Origin: Basidiobolus meristosporus CBS 931.73
Taxonomy: Eukaryota; Basidiobolomycota; Basidiobolomycetes; Basidiobolales; Basidiobolaceae
DNA length: 64,000 nucleotides
Assembly: GCA_002104905.1 (NCBI GenBank)
Contig: MCFE01000378.1
Location: forward strand, 1-64,000
Direction of reading: 5' to 3'
Below the pieces are notes generated by a model. The model saw only the letters and a list, made by a program, of their open reading frames with translations, did no database searches and was not told where the DNA came from. Position numbers and translations under genes: made by a program. This document shows, one piece after another, positions 12,494 to 25,296 of the stretch; the first letter of the stretch is position 1, and every line of letters starts with the position of its first letter.

Positions 12494-15400
12494 CTACCTG
12501 ATGCTTAATTCCATTTGGTTGAGCTCTAAGTCATCCACAGAGATCAGGTCATTGGTGAGTCTGGACGAGTTGTGTTTTTCTAGTTGTTCTGATCCGCTGT
12601 TTCTGGTAGTGTTCAGCCGCAGTTTGCTCGGGTTGTCTCCAGGGTAGGCACCTTTGATGCCTCCGAACTTCTCGATTTCACGTACAATGTCAATATCCTC
12701 GTAGAACCATACTTGTTTGATGAAGAGTACTAAATAGCGCGGCAAGAGCGAGAGCACGACGGACACAACGAAGGTGATCCAGAAGCTAGGGGATTGCAAT
12801 ATGAACAGCCCGGTTCCGTAAGATTCTGCTAGCGTCAGAAGGGTGTAAATCAGACCGAAAAGGAACGCGATTAAGATACTCCCAAACACCGAAGCAAACA
12901 TCATCCAATTCCAGGAATAGGCGTTGATGCCGATCACCAAGCTCACAACTGTGATAAGTGTGATGGCTACACTGGTCGATAAATCATAGATCCCGGCATC
13001 TTGACCACTCCAACTAATCACATTAGTAGTATATATGAAGTAGAATGCGAAGTAGCATATGGCAGACTGATACAGGCCTTCAAAGATGTACAACCAGAAT
13101 CGCAACATACCGTAACGACTCTGGTTGATGCCAAGTTTGTACAGCTTGGGATTCTCCAAAGCATGCTCATAACCCACGGCTCGGTCGCAAGTACCGATGA
13201 TGATGACCGGGACAGTGGTGAAGATGATGTTGTAGAGCTGGATCCAAGGGTAGTCGTAGAATAAATTCGCAGAGAAGCCACAGTAGAATTGATACCATAG
13301 CACTGCCACCACCCAAATGACATTCTTGTAGAAAGAATTAAGAATCATCTCGGCAATCCGAAGGTAGGACCAGAATCCGTGTACAAGTAGCAAGTTTCGC
13401 AAATACTTGAACTGAGAGATTGTGTAATCCGAAGCCATGGCAGCCTGAAGACCTTCTTCTCCAGAGATAGCCACACCGACATCAGCAGCTTGAATCATAC
13501 TCACATCGTTAGCTCCATCGCCGATGGCCAAACAAACTGCATTCCTTCCTTTGCGGATCAAGTGGACAACCTGGGCTTTTTGTAAAGGACTAGTACGACA
13601 GCAGATAACGGATCGGCACAGGGGAGCGATCTCAAGAAGCAGTGCTCTGGTATCCATGTCGTCCAAAATAAACTTCAGCGCACTGCCATCAATCACCAGG
13701 GCGTGAAGCATTGACTCCCTACAAAAAGTGGACGAGCGACGAGGCAGAGGCATCTGATCATAATATGATGCGCTTTGACGAGGACTGGAGGGCTCCGTTT
13801 CTTCAGACACTGGTGTACCGCGGATGTTTGCAACGACGCTTAGGAATTGCTCTTTTGCGACAGATACGTCATCACCGCGAATTGTCCAGAGCTCCATTTC
13901 GTTGGTCAAGAGATTACAAGCAAACCCGATGTTGATTGCCGTCTCCATTTTATCTCCTGTAAGCACCCAAACTTTCATTCCGGCCTGTCTAAGAGATAAT
14001 ATACAATCTGGAACGTTCTCTTGAAGCTTATCCTCGATGGCTGTTGCGCCAATCAATATCAGATCCTTTTCGATTTCACTGCAGCATTCCTCCATCTCTT
14101 CATCCCTATCATCCAAGCTCGTGGAGGCTTGATGGTAACGATCTTCCCATTCTTTGTATTCCTCCTCCGAGATGATTCGGTAGCCCAGACAGAGAGTACG
14201 CAGACCTAGCAAATGTTGGGAATTAGATGCAACTCACTAGGCTTGATCTAGAATAAGCCTACCTTCGTTAGAATAATCGTCGATATGATCAGCTGTAGCA
14301 CTGATCATTTCTTCTTGATCATTAGCTAATCTCTCAAAGATGATGTTATCTGCACCCTTGCAGAATAACACAATATCATCCCAAGGCTTGGGTCTTCTAA
14401 CGATAACGGACATTCTCTTGCGAGTGCTGTTGAATTCCAGGACTTGCAATAGCTGGAAGGTAACCTCCTCTCCAAGAACATCAATGGTAATGGAGTCCTT
14501 ATTTCTACTCAAGAACGTGAAACCCAAATCTCTGGCCGCCGATACAAGCGCGTTCTCGTCGGGCGACTCTGCTCTATACATCAGCTCGTCGCTCGGGTTC
14601 AGATTCTCCTCGGCTTCAGGCTTTTCAATGATTACCGTGTGGCAGACAGCTAGGAGAGTAAGGAATTCCCGGATTTTCTGGCTTTGCGATTCGCTTAAAT
14701 CGGATTTACCATCCTCCTCCTCCCTCATATCTTCGAATATCTTAGGGTCCGCAAATGTAATGGTGTTAGGGTCTGTATTCGCATATTTGGGGGTGTATGT
14801 GCGCCTCATCTCCTCCATAAACTTCTTATACAGTTTCTCTGGATCAAAGTTGGCTTCTGATTCCGAAGGGTCAATCCCCTTCCTTACTTTGGCGCCTTTT
14901 GCGGCGTCTGTCTCGCCTTTGAGGGATTTTCCATAGGAACGACCATTGATAGAGCATCTGCTAAACTCCATGATGTTTCTGGTTAGAGTGCCGGTTTTAT
15001 CGGAGAAGATGTACTCAATCTGGCCTGAAGGCATCATCGAAATTAAAAATGAATTTAGCGAAGTTCAGAAGCCAAACGGTTTCATGGTATACCGTACCTA
15101 GATCATCGGAAAGATTCCACGATTTCGGGATGCATACAGAGTCCGTAGGTTCATAGTACATCTGAATATCTCGGTAGATGAAGTAAGCTTGCCATGTCTT
15201 GACAAACTCAATACTGACATACAATGAGATCGGAATGATATTCTGGAAAATGATTAAGCTCGCCCTATATTGCAGTCACGTTCGTTAGCTGTGTATTTGC
15301 AGGTGTGTTGCAGAGCCCATCTTACCAGAAAGTAACGAAACCAGCTTGGAACGGTGTTCCGGCTTCTGCACCCTCGATTGTGTCGGCAAACGTTGACTGA

Positions 15401-16688
15401 TTGAGCCCACTAGCGATGGCACAAATCAAACAGAGTACGATCAGAATCCCAAAATTGATTACAATCTAGATTGAAGCAAGAATATCAATACAACCACTTG
15501 GCAAGCATTCAAAGGCACCCTTCGACTAACCTGCTGGTTCATGGTTTTCTCAATACAACTTCTCTTTGACGGGGTATTGCCAGAGTTCAACATGATTTTG
15601 GTGTCTCCTCCGGTAAATACGACCACGCCGATCACGTACCCGGTATTCCTTAACACATGGCCACGTAATAGTGTGTTGTTGATATTGATGGGGACTAATC
15701 TGGAATTCTTGGAGTCATCGTCGCCAGAGGTTGGAGCGGAGTTTATGATGTGCATTGTCGCTTGATAAGTGTAAAGATGTGACGAGGGTGGATCGGACTC
15801 GATGAAACACTGGAAGCCAACGCAATCTTGGGCCGTCTTCATGTAAGAAGTTTCCTCAAGACACACCCTGGTTTTCAGATTAGTCTCACCGTCCAGCTCT
15901 TTGGTTTCTATAAAGCATTCACCATCCTCTTCAGATGTCGCTAAGATGATCATGTCCGCCGGTACAGATTGGTTGTTTTTCAGGAACACCAGGTCACCTA
16001 CACGGATATCCTGCCACAAAGTAGACGAGAACTCGGCATTTGGTGCATGCACAGGTGGGGCTTTTTGGGTTTGAAGATCCTGGACGTCGCCATCCGCGTC
16101 CCCCTGATCCTTCCCAAAGCCGAATAACCCAAACTTGGTGCAAGGGAACAGCAAGAAATCACTGATGGAATATGCAGCACGCTTCCAGATGCTTATATTG
16201 CGTTCCGGGTAGTTAGTGTTGATCCAGTTTTTTAACGTTTGCGCTCGTGAGCTGTTGTATCTTTTGTCGGAAACGTGTCGCTTATAGTCCTCGAAGCCAT
16301 CCTTAATGGCAGTGATTCCTATCACTGTGGAGATTGGCAGAACCACAAACACTGGACTGCCAACATCGAAATATGGCAGTAGCTGCAATATGGCTAAGAA
16401 CAAGAAGTAAACGTTCGCAATGCGTCGGAATTGCTCGAACAGGTTCTTCGGAATAAATGATATGATGGTGTATTTCGAAGTGCGGATTCTATTACTGACA
16501 AATTGTGTTTTGGGCAGCCCATGCCGATTTAGTGCAGTGGGAGGTAAATTTACATTAACATATACTCTTCTGTTGCCGAAACGCGGGTGGCGTGAAGGTG
16601 AACGTAGAAGAGTTTGCTCCAAACGTTTACGTTGAGCTTGTTGTCTGTGTCTAAGAAGATGCTTTCTTCCAGGTATTAACCTCACCAT
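12494..16688 (-). CDS. P4-type ATPase, phospholipid flippase (DNF1/2-like)
   Basis: An ATP-driven flippase that moves phospholipids to the cytosolic leaflet of plasma, Golgi or endosomal membranes, normally with a CDC50-type partner. Exons (minus): 16688-15531, 15465-15326, 15264-15098, 15024-14263, 14205-12494, giving 1,312 aa. Introns are 57-73 nt. P4 marks in order: the N-terminal flippase domain with FIPKNLFEQFRRIANVYFL, ELDGETNLKTR of the actuator domain, PISLYVSIEFVK in helix 4, the phosphorylation site SDKTGTLT (Asp about residue 497), KGADNIIFERL in the nucleotide domain, GDGANDVSMIQAADVGV near residue 970, and PYWL-type C-terminal helices (10 in all). The long insert between SDKTG and the nucleotide domain (residues about 510-600) fits DNF1/2 better than Drs2 or Neo1, but this assignment is an inference. 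Start chosen as the first ATG of the open frame. Confidence 0.95.
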
Positions 16689-19600
16689 CGATATATATGT
16701 AGTAAAGGTTCAACACTTAAGAGGCTCGTTCGATTTGGGAACTAGAAAGAGGTTCTCGTTAGCAACTGTCGAGTCGAGTCGTATTGCTAGAAACCTCGAC
16801 AATACCGTTAACCTCGACTATATTAGGCTATTAATATGCTCTACTATTAGTTCTGCAATGTGTCTACCCTCACTGGAATATTTACAGAGAAGCAGAAACA
16901 CAGTGTAGAGTGGAGGTCAATAGAAGAGCGTCTCAGATACGTGAACGTGTGTAGAAAATGCGGGGGTATTTCTTCGTGATGCTTAACCGACGGGATTAGC
17001 GCAAAGGCAAGAGCCAAGAAGGGAAGAATGAGAGTGAGGAAAGGAAAGGAGTATAAGAGGAAATAGTCTGGAAAAAATTGAATTTATTATTACTATTAAT
17101 GACCATATAGAAAATTAAAGATCGATAATTCAAATATAGGAATCGTATTGGGTTGCATTCTAAAGTTAGCAATAGCGTCTCCAGTTGAAGGGAGGATGAT
17201 CGGGACGGAAATTATTCTTTTTTCCCGGATGTGATGCATGATCTCACAACATCCTGAGAAATTCCATACTAGATTTCCTTACTGTGCCGTCACTCGGGTA
17301 ATTTGCAGTACCCCACCCAGTCGTGTTTAGCCTTCCTCTTGTTGCTGGGCATGCATCAAAGCCACAGGCGATGTAGACGTACTAGAGGCCTCGGTTGTTG
17401 AAGGGGTACGCTAGTAGCACATTTGCCTTTCAATGAGTTAGCAACAGCCCTATCCACACACCCAAATCGACTGATACCATTAAAATGGCGATTATTAAGC
17501 TTAACAATATATATACATGAAAACCGTCAAAAATAGAAATCCACCAAAGACTACTTCCTATTCGGGGTTGGCGATGATGAAATGAAACACAAATTAAACA
17601 AAGGCAACATACAACGCAATGATTCTTCATTGCTGCTGCAAATAATAAAAGCATCTTGATCCGATCGGAAGGGATCCCTAATCTTCCGCGATAGACAATG
17701 GCTGCACATGTGGAATAAATCCGAGAAAAACGACGCCGCGTTTGCACCATTCAGCAAGGCGGGATCAAAGGTGGGCCCAGAGAATGATCGTACGCATATG
17801 GCATCAAAGCTTTTGCGTCAATAATGGAGGGGCGCTAAGGGCCAGTCCACGGGGTCGACTTAATCGATATACATTTTGTAATCAATGGCTGTGTTGGATT
17901 TGCTGTAAGGATGGTTCGGGTAACCAAAAATAGCTCTCTCGTCATCCAAATCCGATTTCAGCTTGCTCAATTGGACTACTACGTAACTAATTTTAGACGG
18001 CAGGATAAAACCATCATGAAACACACCTGATTAAAGGCATCTTGGCAATCTCGTGGAAAGGGCCACTGGCTACTGATTACTAGCTGCATGACCCGAGTGA
18101 TGTTTACCCAAACGGCCCCTATTGTGCGGATCTTGACATGTCGAGTTCATCCAATTTGACGGGTATTCAGTGCCCTGCTCACCACCCTTTTGACTCTTGA
18201 TTGCCCATTAGGCAGTCATCCCAGCAAAGTTGCGGTGCTTCGGGATGTCTGTGGTTCATTCATGTAGCTTAAATAAATGCCTTGGCTTGGCCAGGCCACG
18301 GTATAGATGATGATTGGCCCAGTTCTTACGCCCGTTGCAATATACGTGTATTTGAAACTCGACGTGGTTTGTTGGTGGTCAAGGAGATCTTGTAAACAGG
18401 CTGGCCATCTCCAGGTATGATTGTTCAGGCTTACGATATGCTGGGAAAGTATAAAAAATTCACCCCCAGCTGAACACGGAGGCTTCGGTTGCACACTTGA
18501 CACGCTGGCTGGCTGGAACATGTGTAATCTGGTCGAGTCAGGATGGGCTTGCTGAGAATGAACTCATGAGCACTCCCAACTAAATAACACAGGCCGGCAA
18601 TATGTCACGGGGTCGGCTGACTGTTTAGGAAGGTGCCAAAGTGAAGGTAGAAGGCAATCAGGAAGGTATTGAGGGGGCAATAGTTTCATGGAAGGGAGAC
18701 TTAAGCCAATTGGCTAAGGTCGACGAAGTGATTTCTGTATGTGGAGAGCAATAAATGAATGTGATTTGGTTGTTTGACAAAATGCTGCCGATGTAGGGTC
18801 TAAATGATGTAAATATCATCAGGTCGCTCAACACTCCAAAAGGGACTAGTGATATGTAATGACATGAGAAATCAGCACTTTATGACATCTTGGTTGTATC
18901 ATGGGTGGAAGATGTCATGTAGGCCTCTGGAAATTTGCTTGCTCAGTTTGATGTGCTATGAGCTCAGCCTCGGCCAACCCTTATGAACAATATGAGATTT
19001 CAAGAATGATGCTGGGGTTTTAGGTTAATGCTGTTTGTACATAATCTACCCATTTTAAAGCCCAGCTGTAGCCCTTGGTGAGCCTTAAATTCATACCTAG
19101 CTCGTCACCAGCGAGGTTATCTGGTCAAGCCGAAGAAATACGCAAATACACCAAACCAATGAGACACGTGGCTTTTGCAGCCATGCATCAATTCTCTATG
19201 AAAGCATGCTTCACGCTGGCAATGTATTAGCAGTCCAACTTGAAGCGATGCCTGAATTTCCGCGCCTTCATGCAAGCATTGAAAATCAATCGCACATCAA
19301 GTAAAGTCATGATTGGCAAACATTCGGCTAAGCACCACCAGCCCAGATATCAAATGACTTCTGGATCTCCATATACTTTATTTCACTCTGCATAGGCTAT
19401 TTAATTGTCTGATATCACGGCCTCAGCCAAGTAGATGCACTCACCGCTGCAACAAATTGATTATTCTTTTGTTTGATATACATAGGCTTGAGGGTGTATT
19501 ATTTGTCTTCTTGGCGCTTGGGTCATCTGAACACATACTTGTATCGGTAGCATTTCTGGATTTGGAGTTTCGGTTCTTTCATCTCCACAGGACCTGGACT

Positions 19601-19700
19601 GTAGGTAAGCTTTGATGAGAGCCAACATCGTACAATAGATGCCAGTTCAGCTAATCCCACTGTTTCCCGGTAGCTCTGTGTAACACCGTCCTATTATTGA
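16689..19700. other. Long intergenic stretch, no gene recognised
   Basis: It lies between two divergent genes (flippase minus, PH protein plus), so both promoters must be here. An AT-rich patch lies at about 17080-17140. Open frames up to about 106 codons (17430-17750 minus, 18216-18521 minus) show no known domain and no splice partners. I see no RNA gene or repeat. Confidence 0.45.
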
Positions 19701-20976
19701 ATGGCCAATTCAGAGACCGCGGCCCCTTTATCGAAGAGTTTCCAGAAAAACCATGATGGGACCTTGCAAAATCTTTATCGTTTATTCTCTCGATTCGCGG
19801 AAGTGACTGATTCATTCGATATCCGATCGCCGGTTAGTCGTTGGTATATGTTAGCCATCGTATGCCAGTGGTATGTAGATAAGGGCCATCTAAGCGAAGA
19901 GGAGCTTGAAAGATATTTTCACAAGGTATCCAGAGATATGAGCGGCATATTGAAGATTAGTCCCCGAACAACAGAGCCTTCGACTAGCATAACTGAGCAA
20001 GCTCGGCTAGTTTTGAAAAAAATGGAAGGGTTGGAGTCTGGAGTTCTTCCACCACTTGGTCATGAGAGCTTCATGTTCAAGCTGAAATGTTTAAGTAACG
20101 GTCATGATCAGCCGTATAGTCGATATCAAGCGCAAATGACTTTACGTCGCAGAGGATCCCTAAATGAAGCGCATATCAGCAGAGGCGAAGAGGCTGGAAA
20201 CAACGTAGTACGAGGGCACCAACGTAGCAGTAGCTGGCCCAACTCTCCAATGTTCACCGCCATCAAGCCGCCTAGCTACGAATCATTGACAGAGTGTTTG
20301 CCCAAATATTCGTGCTCCGTTCACTACGAAGGATATCTTCATAGAAAAATGGAATTCAATGAGCATGGTGATCTTGCTAGTGACAGATCTTGGCGGTAAA
20401 AAACCTATATGCTACTAACTCTATGAAATGAGTATTTACCATCTTGAATCTGAAGCAAACTCTACTTTGTATTGTGGGGGACCAGCTTGCGACTGTACAA
20501 ATACAAACCAACCCAACTTTACGTTAGTACAATACCTCTAATCGATTTTGAATCCTGATTATATATATCACTAAACTTACCAGCATGGGTCAGTGTCCTG
20601 ATCCTTTTGAGACTCAAAGTATGCAAAAAACAAAAGTCGGCCTGGCAATAGATTATCAGAAGCGAAAACATGTGTTTAGGGTAATTTGTGCGATTACGAG
20701 GCTATACCTCACAATATACTCTAACAGGTCTGAGGACAGGTCCGGATCGGCGACAGCCAATTTTTACTCCAAGCAAAAACCCGGAAGGAACTTTTGGATT
20801 GGATCAACCAGATACAAGCGTCTATCAACATCGCCTCGCCTTTGGAATCAAGGGTAATCTTTCGAATTGTATTACCGAATTTTTGAGCGGATTATTGACA
20901 GCTCCATCTAGAGAATGCCCACATTTACCACCTCCCCCCAAGCTGTTCATGGTTTTTAAGCCATCATTGGCGGTAA
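19701..20976 (+). CDS. PH-domain protein, otherwise unknown
   Basis: Probable exons: 19701-20395, 20456-20522, 20594-20680, 20740-20853, 20902-20976, about 345 aa. The C-terminal third is a pleckstrin-homology domain pieced together across four short exons. SWRKLYFVLWGTSLRLYKYK gives strands 1-3, IDYQKRKHVFRVR the middle strands, and SQFLLQAKTRKELLDWINQI the last strand and the C-terminal helix with its invariant Trp. The N-terminal about 200 residues (RLFSRFAEVTDSFDIRSPVSRWYML) match no family I recognise; a Ser/Pro-rich linker (RSSSWPNSPMF) follows. PH domains bind phosphoinositides or proteins, so a membrane-linked role is an inference. The last exon is uncertain, since another frame stays open to 21074. 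Confidence 0.72.
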
Positions 20977-21381
20977 AGCTATGGGCCATCAAGTTAGCTT
21001 CGCCTCAAAGCCGTGGCGCTATCCCCTTTGTTAGGAATATTTATATTGTGAATACACTTCAGTTTTCGAGGTAAACCTTGGGGGAAGCTGGGCCCTCGAA
21101 GCCTTTGTATAATTCATTTCTTGTCGTTTGAAAATATGAATAAAATTTGGTATTATTTCCAATGAATTTGCACTGTTTAATCAAGCTTACAAAATACCTA
21201 CAAACATGGCAGTTACTACGATAGCATATAGTTCATTATGGACCAATACAATTAAGCGGCTAGCATTTTGATGGTATTATTGATACTATTGGTAAAAATA
21301 TCAGGGATTCGGCCGCCTTAGATTCTTGGGTATTTTGGCCCAACTCTCCAACACTTAGACTTTCTTTCTTTTATTCATCAC
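20977..21381. other. Intergenic: 3' UTR of PH gene and LIN1 promoter
   Basis: An AATAAA-like signal (GAATAAAATTTGG near 21140) may end the PH transcript. The last 100 bp before 21382 are pyrimidine-rich (CTTTCTTTCTTTTATTC), as common ahead of fungal start codons. Confidence 0.45.
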
Positions 21382-22413
21382 ATGAAACGTAAAGATCAAG
21401 ATTTAGAGTTTGATTTTTCTGAAGGTCTCGAACAGCCAAAAAGACGCAGAGGTGCTGTTAATCTCGATGGCTATGGCAGTGAGGCTTCAAGCTCCGATTC
21501 TGAAGAAGAAGAGGTAGCTCCTAATGCCGATAACAAGCTAGATATGAACGAAGTGGAGGGCGAAGTGTCTGATTCAAACTTTGATCTGAACGAAAATGGT
21601 GAACCGCTCATGGAGGCATTCAACATGAAAGAAGAATTAGAAGAAGGCTCCTTTGATTCTCAAGGAAACTATGTAAGAAACGATAAGGATCCAAACGCAT
21701 TCCATGACAATTGGTTAGAAGGGGTCACTAAAACCGATATGGAAAAAGCCAAAAAGGCTCAAGAAAAACAGGATGCCATTCGGCGCTCCGAACAAAATAA
21801 GGACATGCGGGACTCGAATCAATGGACCGTAGAAGAGCTACAAATGGAGATTTTAAACCTTATGCAACCCCATGAGACGGTTTTGAACGCTCTATCAAGA
21901 TTAAATGGCGGCAGAAAAAAAATATCGCGTAACCAGCAGCTTAAGAATAAGAAGAAGGGCAACGAAACCAAAACAGAATCAGCCGTAAGTAGCGCAGTCG
22001 AAGAGAAGAAAAAGAAAGCTATAGAGAGGATGACTGATCTTTGCGATCGCATGATGGCTGCTGGAAAGTTCAACATTTACGAGCAAACATATGAACAGAT
22101 CGTGCGCCTTTTGCGTATAGAGGAAAGAATTCCCGATGACTGGATTCCAGGCACACAATTGATTACAGCATTCAGTGAGTTACCCGATATTGATATAGAC
22201 GATGGAGCTGCAGCCGACGCCGACATTGCCAACGAACTGTGGGAGTACAAGTGGGTTGGTGTAGATAACAATGATGGGACATATGGCCCGTACCCTACTT
22301 CTGAAATGAAGAGTTGGCAGGAGCAAGGGTTTTTTGACGGAGGTAACATTGTTGTTAGAAGAGCCGATCAGCCTGATGCCCAATTTGTTGACTTGAAATC
22401 TGTAAATTTCTGA
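21382..22413 (+). CDS. LIN1: GYF-domain splicing factor (CD2BP2/Lin1/Snu40)
   Basis: A component of the U5 snRNP: human CD2BP2 (U5-52K) and yeast Lin1/Snu40 bind the U5 Prp6/Dib1 region and leave before activation. It is a single-exon gene of 343 aa, about the human length (341). The N terminus has a basic nuclear signal (PKRRR) and the family start MKRKDQDLEFDF, followed by acidic stretches. NAFHDNWLEGVTKTDMEKAKKAQ and WTVEELQMEILNLMQPHETV are the conserved middle blocks. The GYF domain fills the last 60 residues: WEYKWVGVDNNDGTYGPYP, then SEMKSWQEQGFFDGGN and VVRRAD, the pocket for proline-rich ligands. The lack of introns contrasts with its neighbours. Confidence 0.96.
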   Translation: MKRKDQDLEFDFSEGLEQPKRRRGAVNLDGYGSEASSSDSEEEEVAPNADNKLDMNEVEGEVSDSNFDLNENGEPLMEAFNMKEELEEGSFDSQGNYVRNDKDPNAFHDNWLEGVTKTDMEKAKKAQEKQDAIRRSEQNKDMRDSNQWTVEELQMEILNLMQPHETVLNALSRLNGGRKKISRNQQLKNKKKGNETKTESAVSSAVEEKKKKAIERMTDLCDRMMAAGKFNIYEQTYEQIVRLLRIEERIPDDWIPGTQLITAFSELPDIDIDDGAAADADIANELWEYKWVGVDNNDGTYGPYPTSEMKSWQEQGFFDGGNIVVRRADQPDAQFVDLKSVNF

Positions 22414-24241
22414 CCACATATCTACCACTTATTACCGAAACAATATTACCTGGATTCTAGCAATGCTGGATAATATAACCACCAAGGTGGATGGTATGAA
22501 CTGTTGCTGGCATAAAGGGAGAGGGGGTGTATATCATTGGGCCGCCTGCCTATGGTAAAGCAAAGATGTCACCTACATGGTGCTTGTGTGCACCAAATAA
22601 ATTATTATTGACCCTAAAGGCAATTATGATGACAAGAGACAAACTGGTAACATGCCACAAAGCCACAAACTTTGGCTGTGAGAGGGATTGTTGAAGAGCG
22701 GATCAGTTGGGTTCTTCAGCCGGACGTATCTGTGATGGTAGTTGTTATCTGATACCTGTTCAGCAATCTCACCTATTCCATCTCGGGAATTTTGGAAAAG
22801 TTGGTTGACAAATGCTGACACAGATTGGCACCAGTCACCGAAATCGATTTCCATCGAGAGGTCTGTGAATATTCCAACCATCTAAGCTGTTGCTTGATGA
22901 CCCAAAAGGTGAGGTGAGACGACGCAACAGCCTTAGGATCCAATAATACCATCTTCAGGACTGTCTAACAATGGGAAGATATTTCTGTTAGTGTCATGGG
23001 TCTGAGCCTCTTGTGATACCGGAACGGCGTATTTCCAGATACGCCAAGAATGTTGGTTGATTTTCTCATCATTCAAGCCAAGAGGTGCCGAATAGTCCGC
23101 AGATCCCCAAGTCGCATACAGTCCTCACCTACCTTGAATGTACGCCACCGACATTCATCCGAAATTCTCTATTCTTTGTCAAATGGTTGTACACGTTTTA
23201 CAAACCGACCTCCCTACTGATGGCGGTCAAATCTTGAAGCTACCCATCCAATCCAGTGGACTTATTCCATCGCTCAGATATATCCGCCACCAGATCTGTA
23301 AACGCATCGATCATGGTGTTTGGAGTACACGGGCAAAGCTAGGCATGGTCAGATCAGCCTTTCATCGCATTGATGCGATTCGAGATGATAAGCAAAGTAA
23401 TCCCAAGACCTAACGGATGGCTAAAACATCAATCTATGTGTCTCCATCAACCACCTTCCCAATTGAGGAATAGGAGATAGCCCAAAAGCCAAATACGAGA
23501 TTGGCAAGGCTGTAGAACGTCGCTAATGAAGATCAATGATGTATGTTTAGTCATGCTAGACAGCCCAAAGGAAGTAGCGCCTCGAATGAATCTTGAATCA
23601 GTAACACCTGGAGCAAAGTATGTATGTGAGATCCATCGAACTAATCCATTCATGGGGTAATAAGAAAGAACCCAAGCGCAGTCAATACAGAATCTTGAAC
23701 GCACGTCATTGGCTTGTATCTCGTTCAGAGTTGATTGATCTCTAATTTAGAAACCTACATGGCAGCAGATCACATGAAGCGTGAGCTGGCGATAATATGG
23801 GAGTTGGGGGAATATGCATAGCCTCGAGTGAGCTTAATAGGCTAGGCATTGCAGAGAACACCTACTTCTCTGCTGGCTATCCAACACTACAGATGACTGA
23901 TAAGGATGACGTATAGTCAGCGACAACTCCTGACAAAGTGGGATTCGCGATTCGACAATTGCGGATTTGAAACTGCGGTCGAACACAACAAATGTATTAT
24001 GCAACACGTTAACAACGTTCCACGCCAACATGGATGATTCATTCAACATTCTCGTGCCAACAATTCACTACATTCGTATTTTACATGATACTGGAGGGGA
24101 GGACAACTCGTGGATGGCATGAACACAAGCCAGGTCTTATCCGGATCATATTCGATGGTTTTCTACAGACACTGAATGGGGTCGATGGATTTGAATTTAC
24201 CGTTAAAAACAGGAGCTCTATCCTAATTAGAGTTACCCACG
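22414..24241. other. Intergenic between convergent genes, no gene recognised
   Basis: This should contain the 3' UTRs of LIN1 (AATAAA at about 22597) and of the arrestin gene. Open frames of 70-91 codons (22624-22881, 23138-23413, 23447-23704) overlap on opposite strands and have no motif. No repeat was recognised. Confidence 0.45.
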
Positions 24242-25296
24242 TTAGACCACCTCGTAAGCAGGTGGTAATGGGCATGTAGAGCCAATTGAGTTGTAAGCCG
24301 GTGGTGCTAGTGTCACCTCGCTGAACTCCAATGGTTGTACAACAATGGGAAAGCGGTGAATAACAGTGTCTAGGACAAGGCCGCCTTGGGAAATGCAGAA
24401 TTTCACGACAAGTTTGTGGCTGACCTCGATGTGATCCGGACCACAGTCACTCTTGACAGAATCGGGTACCTGAACATGGATGGTTGCCTCCCAGTCGCTT
24501 ACATTTTCCGGGCGTGAATAATCCTGGGCGAGGTCGGAAAGCCTTTTGCTCTGGACTGAAGGGCGGACGAAGCTTGCACTACGATAGATCGTATATTCAC
24601 GCATGCTCGCATGAATTCTATCCACCTCTAGAAGTGGATCGGTTATGTAGAAGTGGAACGTAACAGGAAACGTTTCACCAGGGGCAAAGGTGGTGGAGGG
24701 AATGGCGGCTTCGTAATACATCCGCGATGCCCACGTTCCCGATATCATGGTGTTTGGAGAATCGGTGAATTCTAGCGTAGAGGGAAGTGGTACTCGATGG
24801 ATGACCAGGGGACGGGAGATTTTAGTTGTACGATGAAAACCAGGCCTTTCAAGAACAGCGTACAGTTTGTAGATGATTTTTCCATGGGAAACCTTGACGC
24901 TTTCTGGCAGTTTTCCGCTCAACGGATACTCAAAATCGTACTGATATCTCCCCTCCTCAAGGGTATGTAGCTGGTGCGAGCGCTCAAGGATAGGCCATGT
25001 TTGATCTATTAATGACTCCTCCCTCCTAGGCATATCTAGGAAACGAGTTTCATTAGCAGCTGCATTGCTCGGGCATGACATGACATTGAACCTTTCATAC
25101 CGCTATTCATCTTAAGCTTTAGCTTCCCCTTAAGTCTTAGAAAAAGTGTCTTCACCTTTGTTTCTTTCTCCAGGTTTACTTTCAAAGTACCGCGAAGAGC
25201 ACAGCCAACCGATTGGTCTGCTGTGCCATGCATGGTAAGTGTGTCCTCATTCAGAACGATTTCAAGCATATTAGATGGTTGTATATTCTCCTGCAT
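24242..25296 (-). CDS. Alpha-arrestin with two PPxY motifs
   Basis: An arrestin-related trafficking adaptor (ART): such proteins recruit the Rsp5/Nedd4 ubiquitin ligase to plasma-membrane transporters and drive their endocytosis. Exons (minus): 25296-25101 and 25035-24242, joined across a 65-nt intron (GTATGA...CCTAG, branch GCTAATGA), 329 aa. The arrestin N domain begins with LEIVLNEDTLTMHG and continues to KTLFLRLKGKLKLK, with RYQYDFEYPLSGKLPESV after the intron. The C domain holds GTWASRMYYEAAIPSTTFAPG and VTFHFYITDPLLEV. Two WW-binding motifs sit at the very C terminus: PPAYNS (about residue 309) and PPAYEVV at the end. It is short compared with many ARTs, which have long tails. The cargo is unknown; the MFS carriers in this window are only possible clients. 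Confidence 0.92.

Noticed and set aside
14340-14936. A 198-codon plus-strand open frame
   Set aside because: Antisense shadow of the flippase nucleotide-binding region; Ser/Leu-rich composition is typical of reverse-strand frames.
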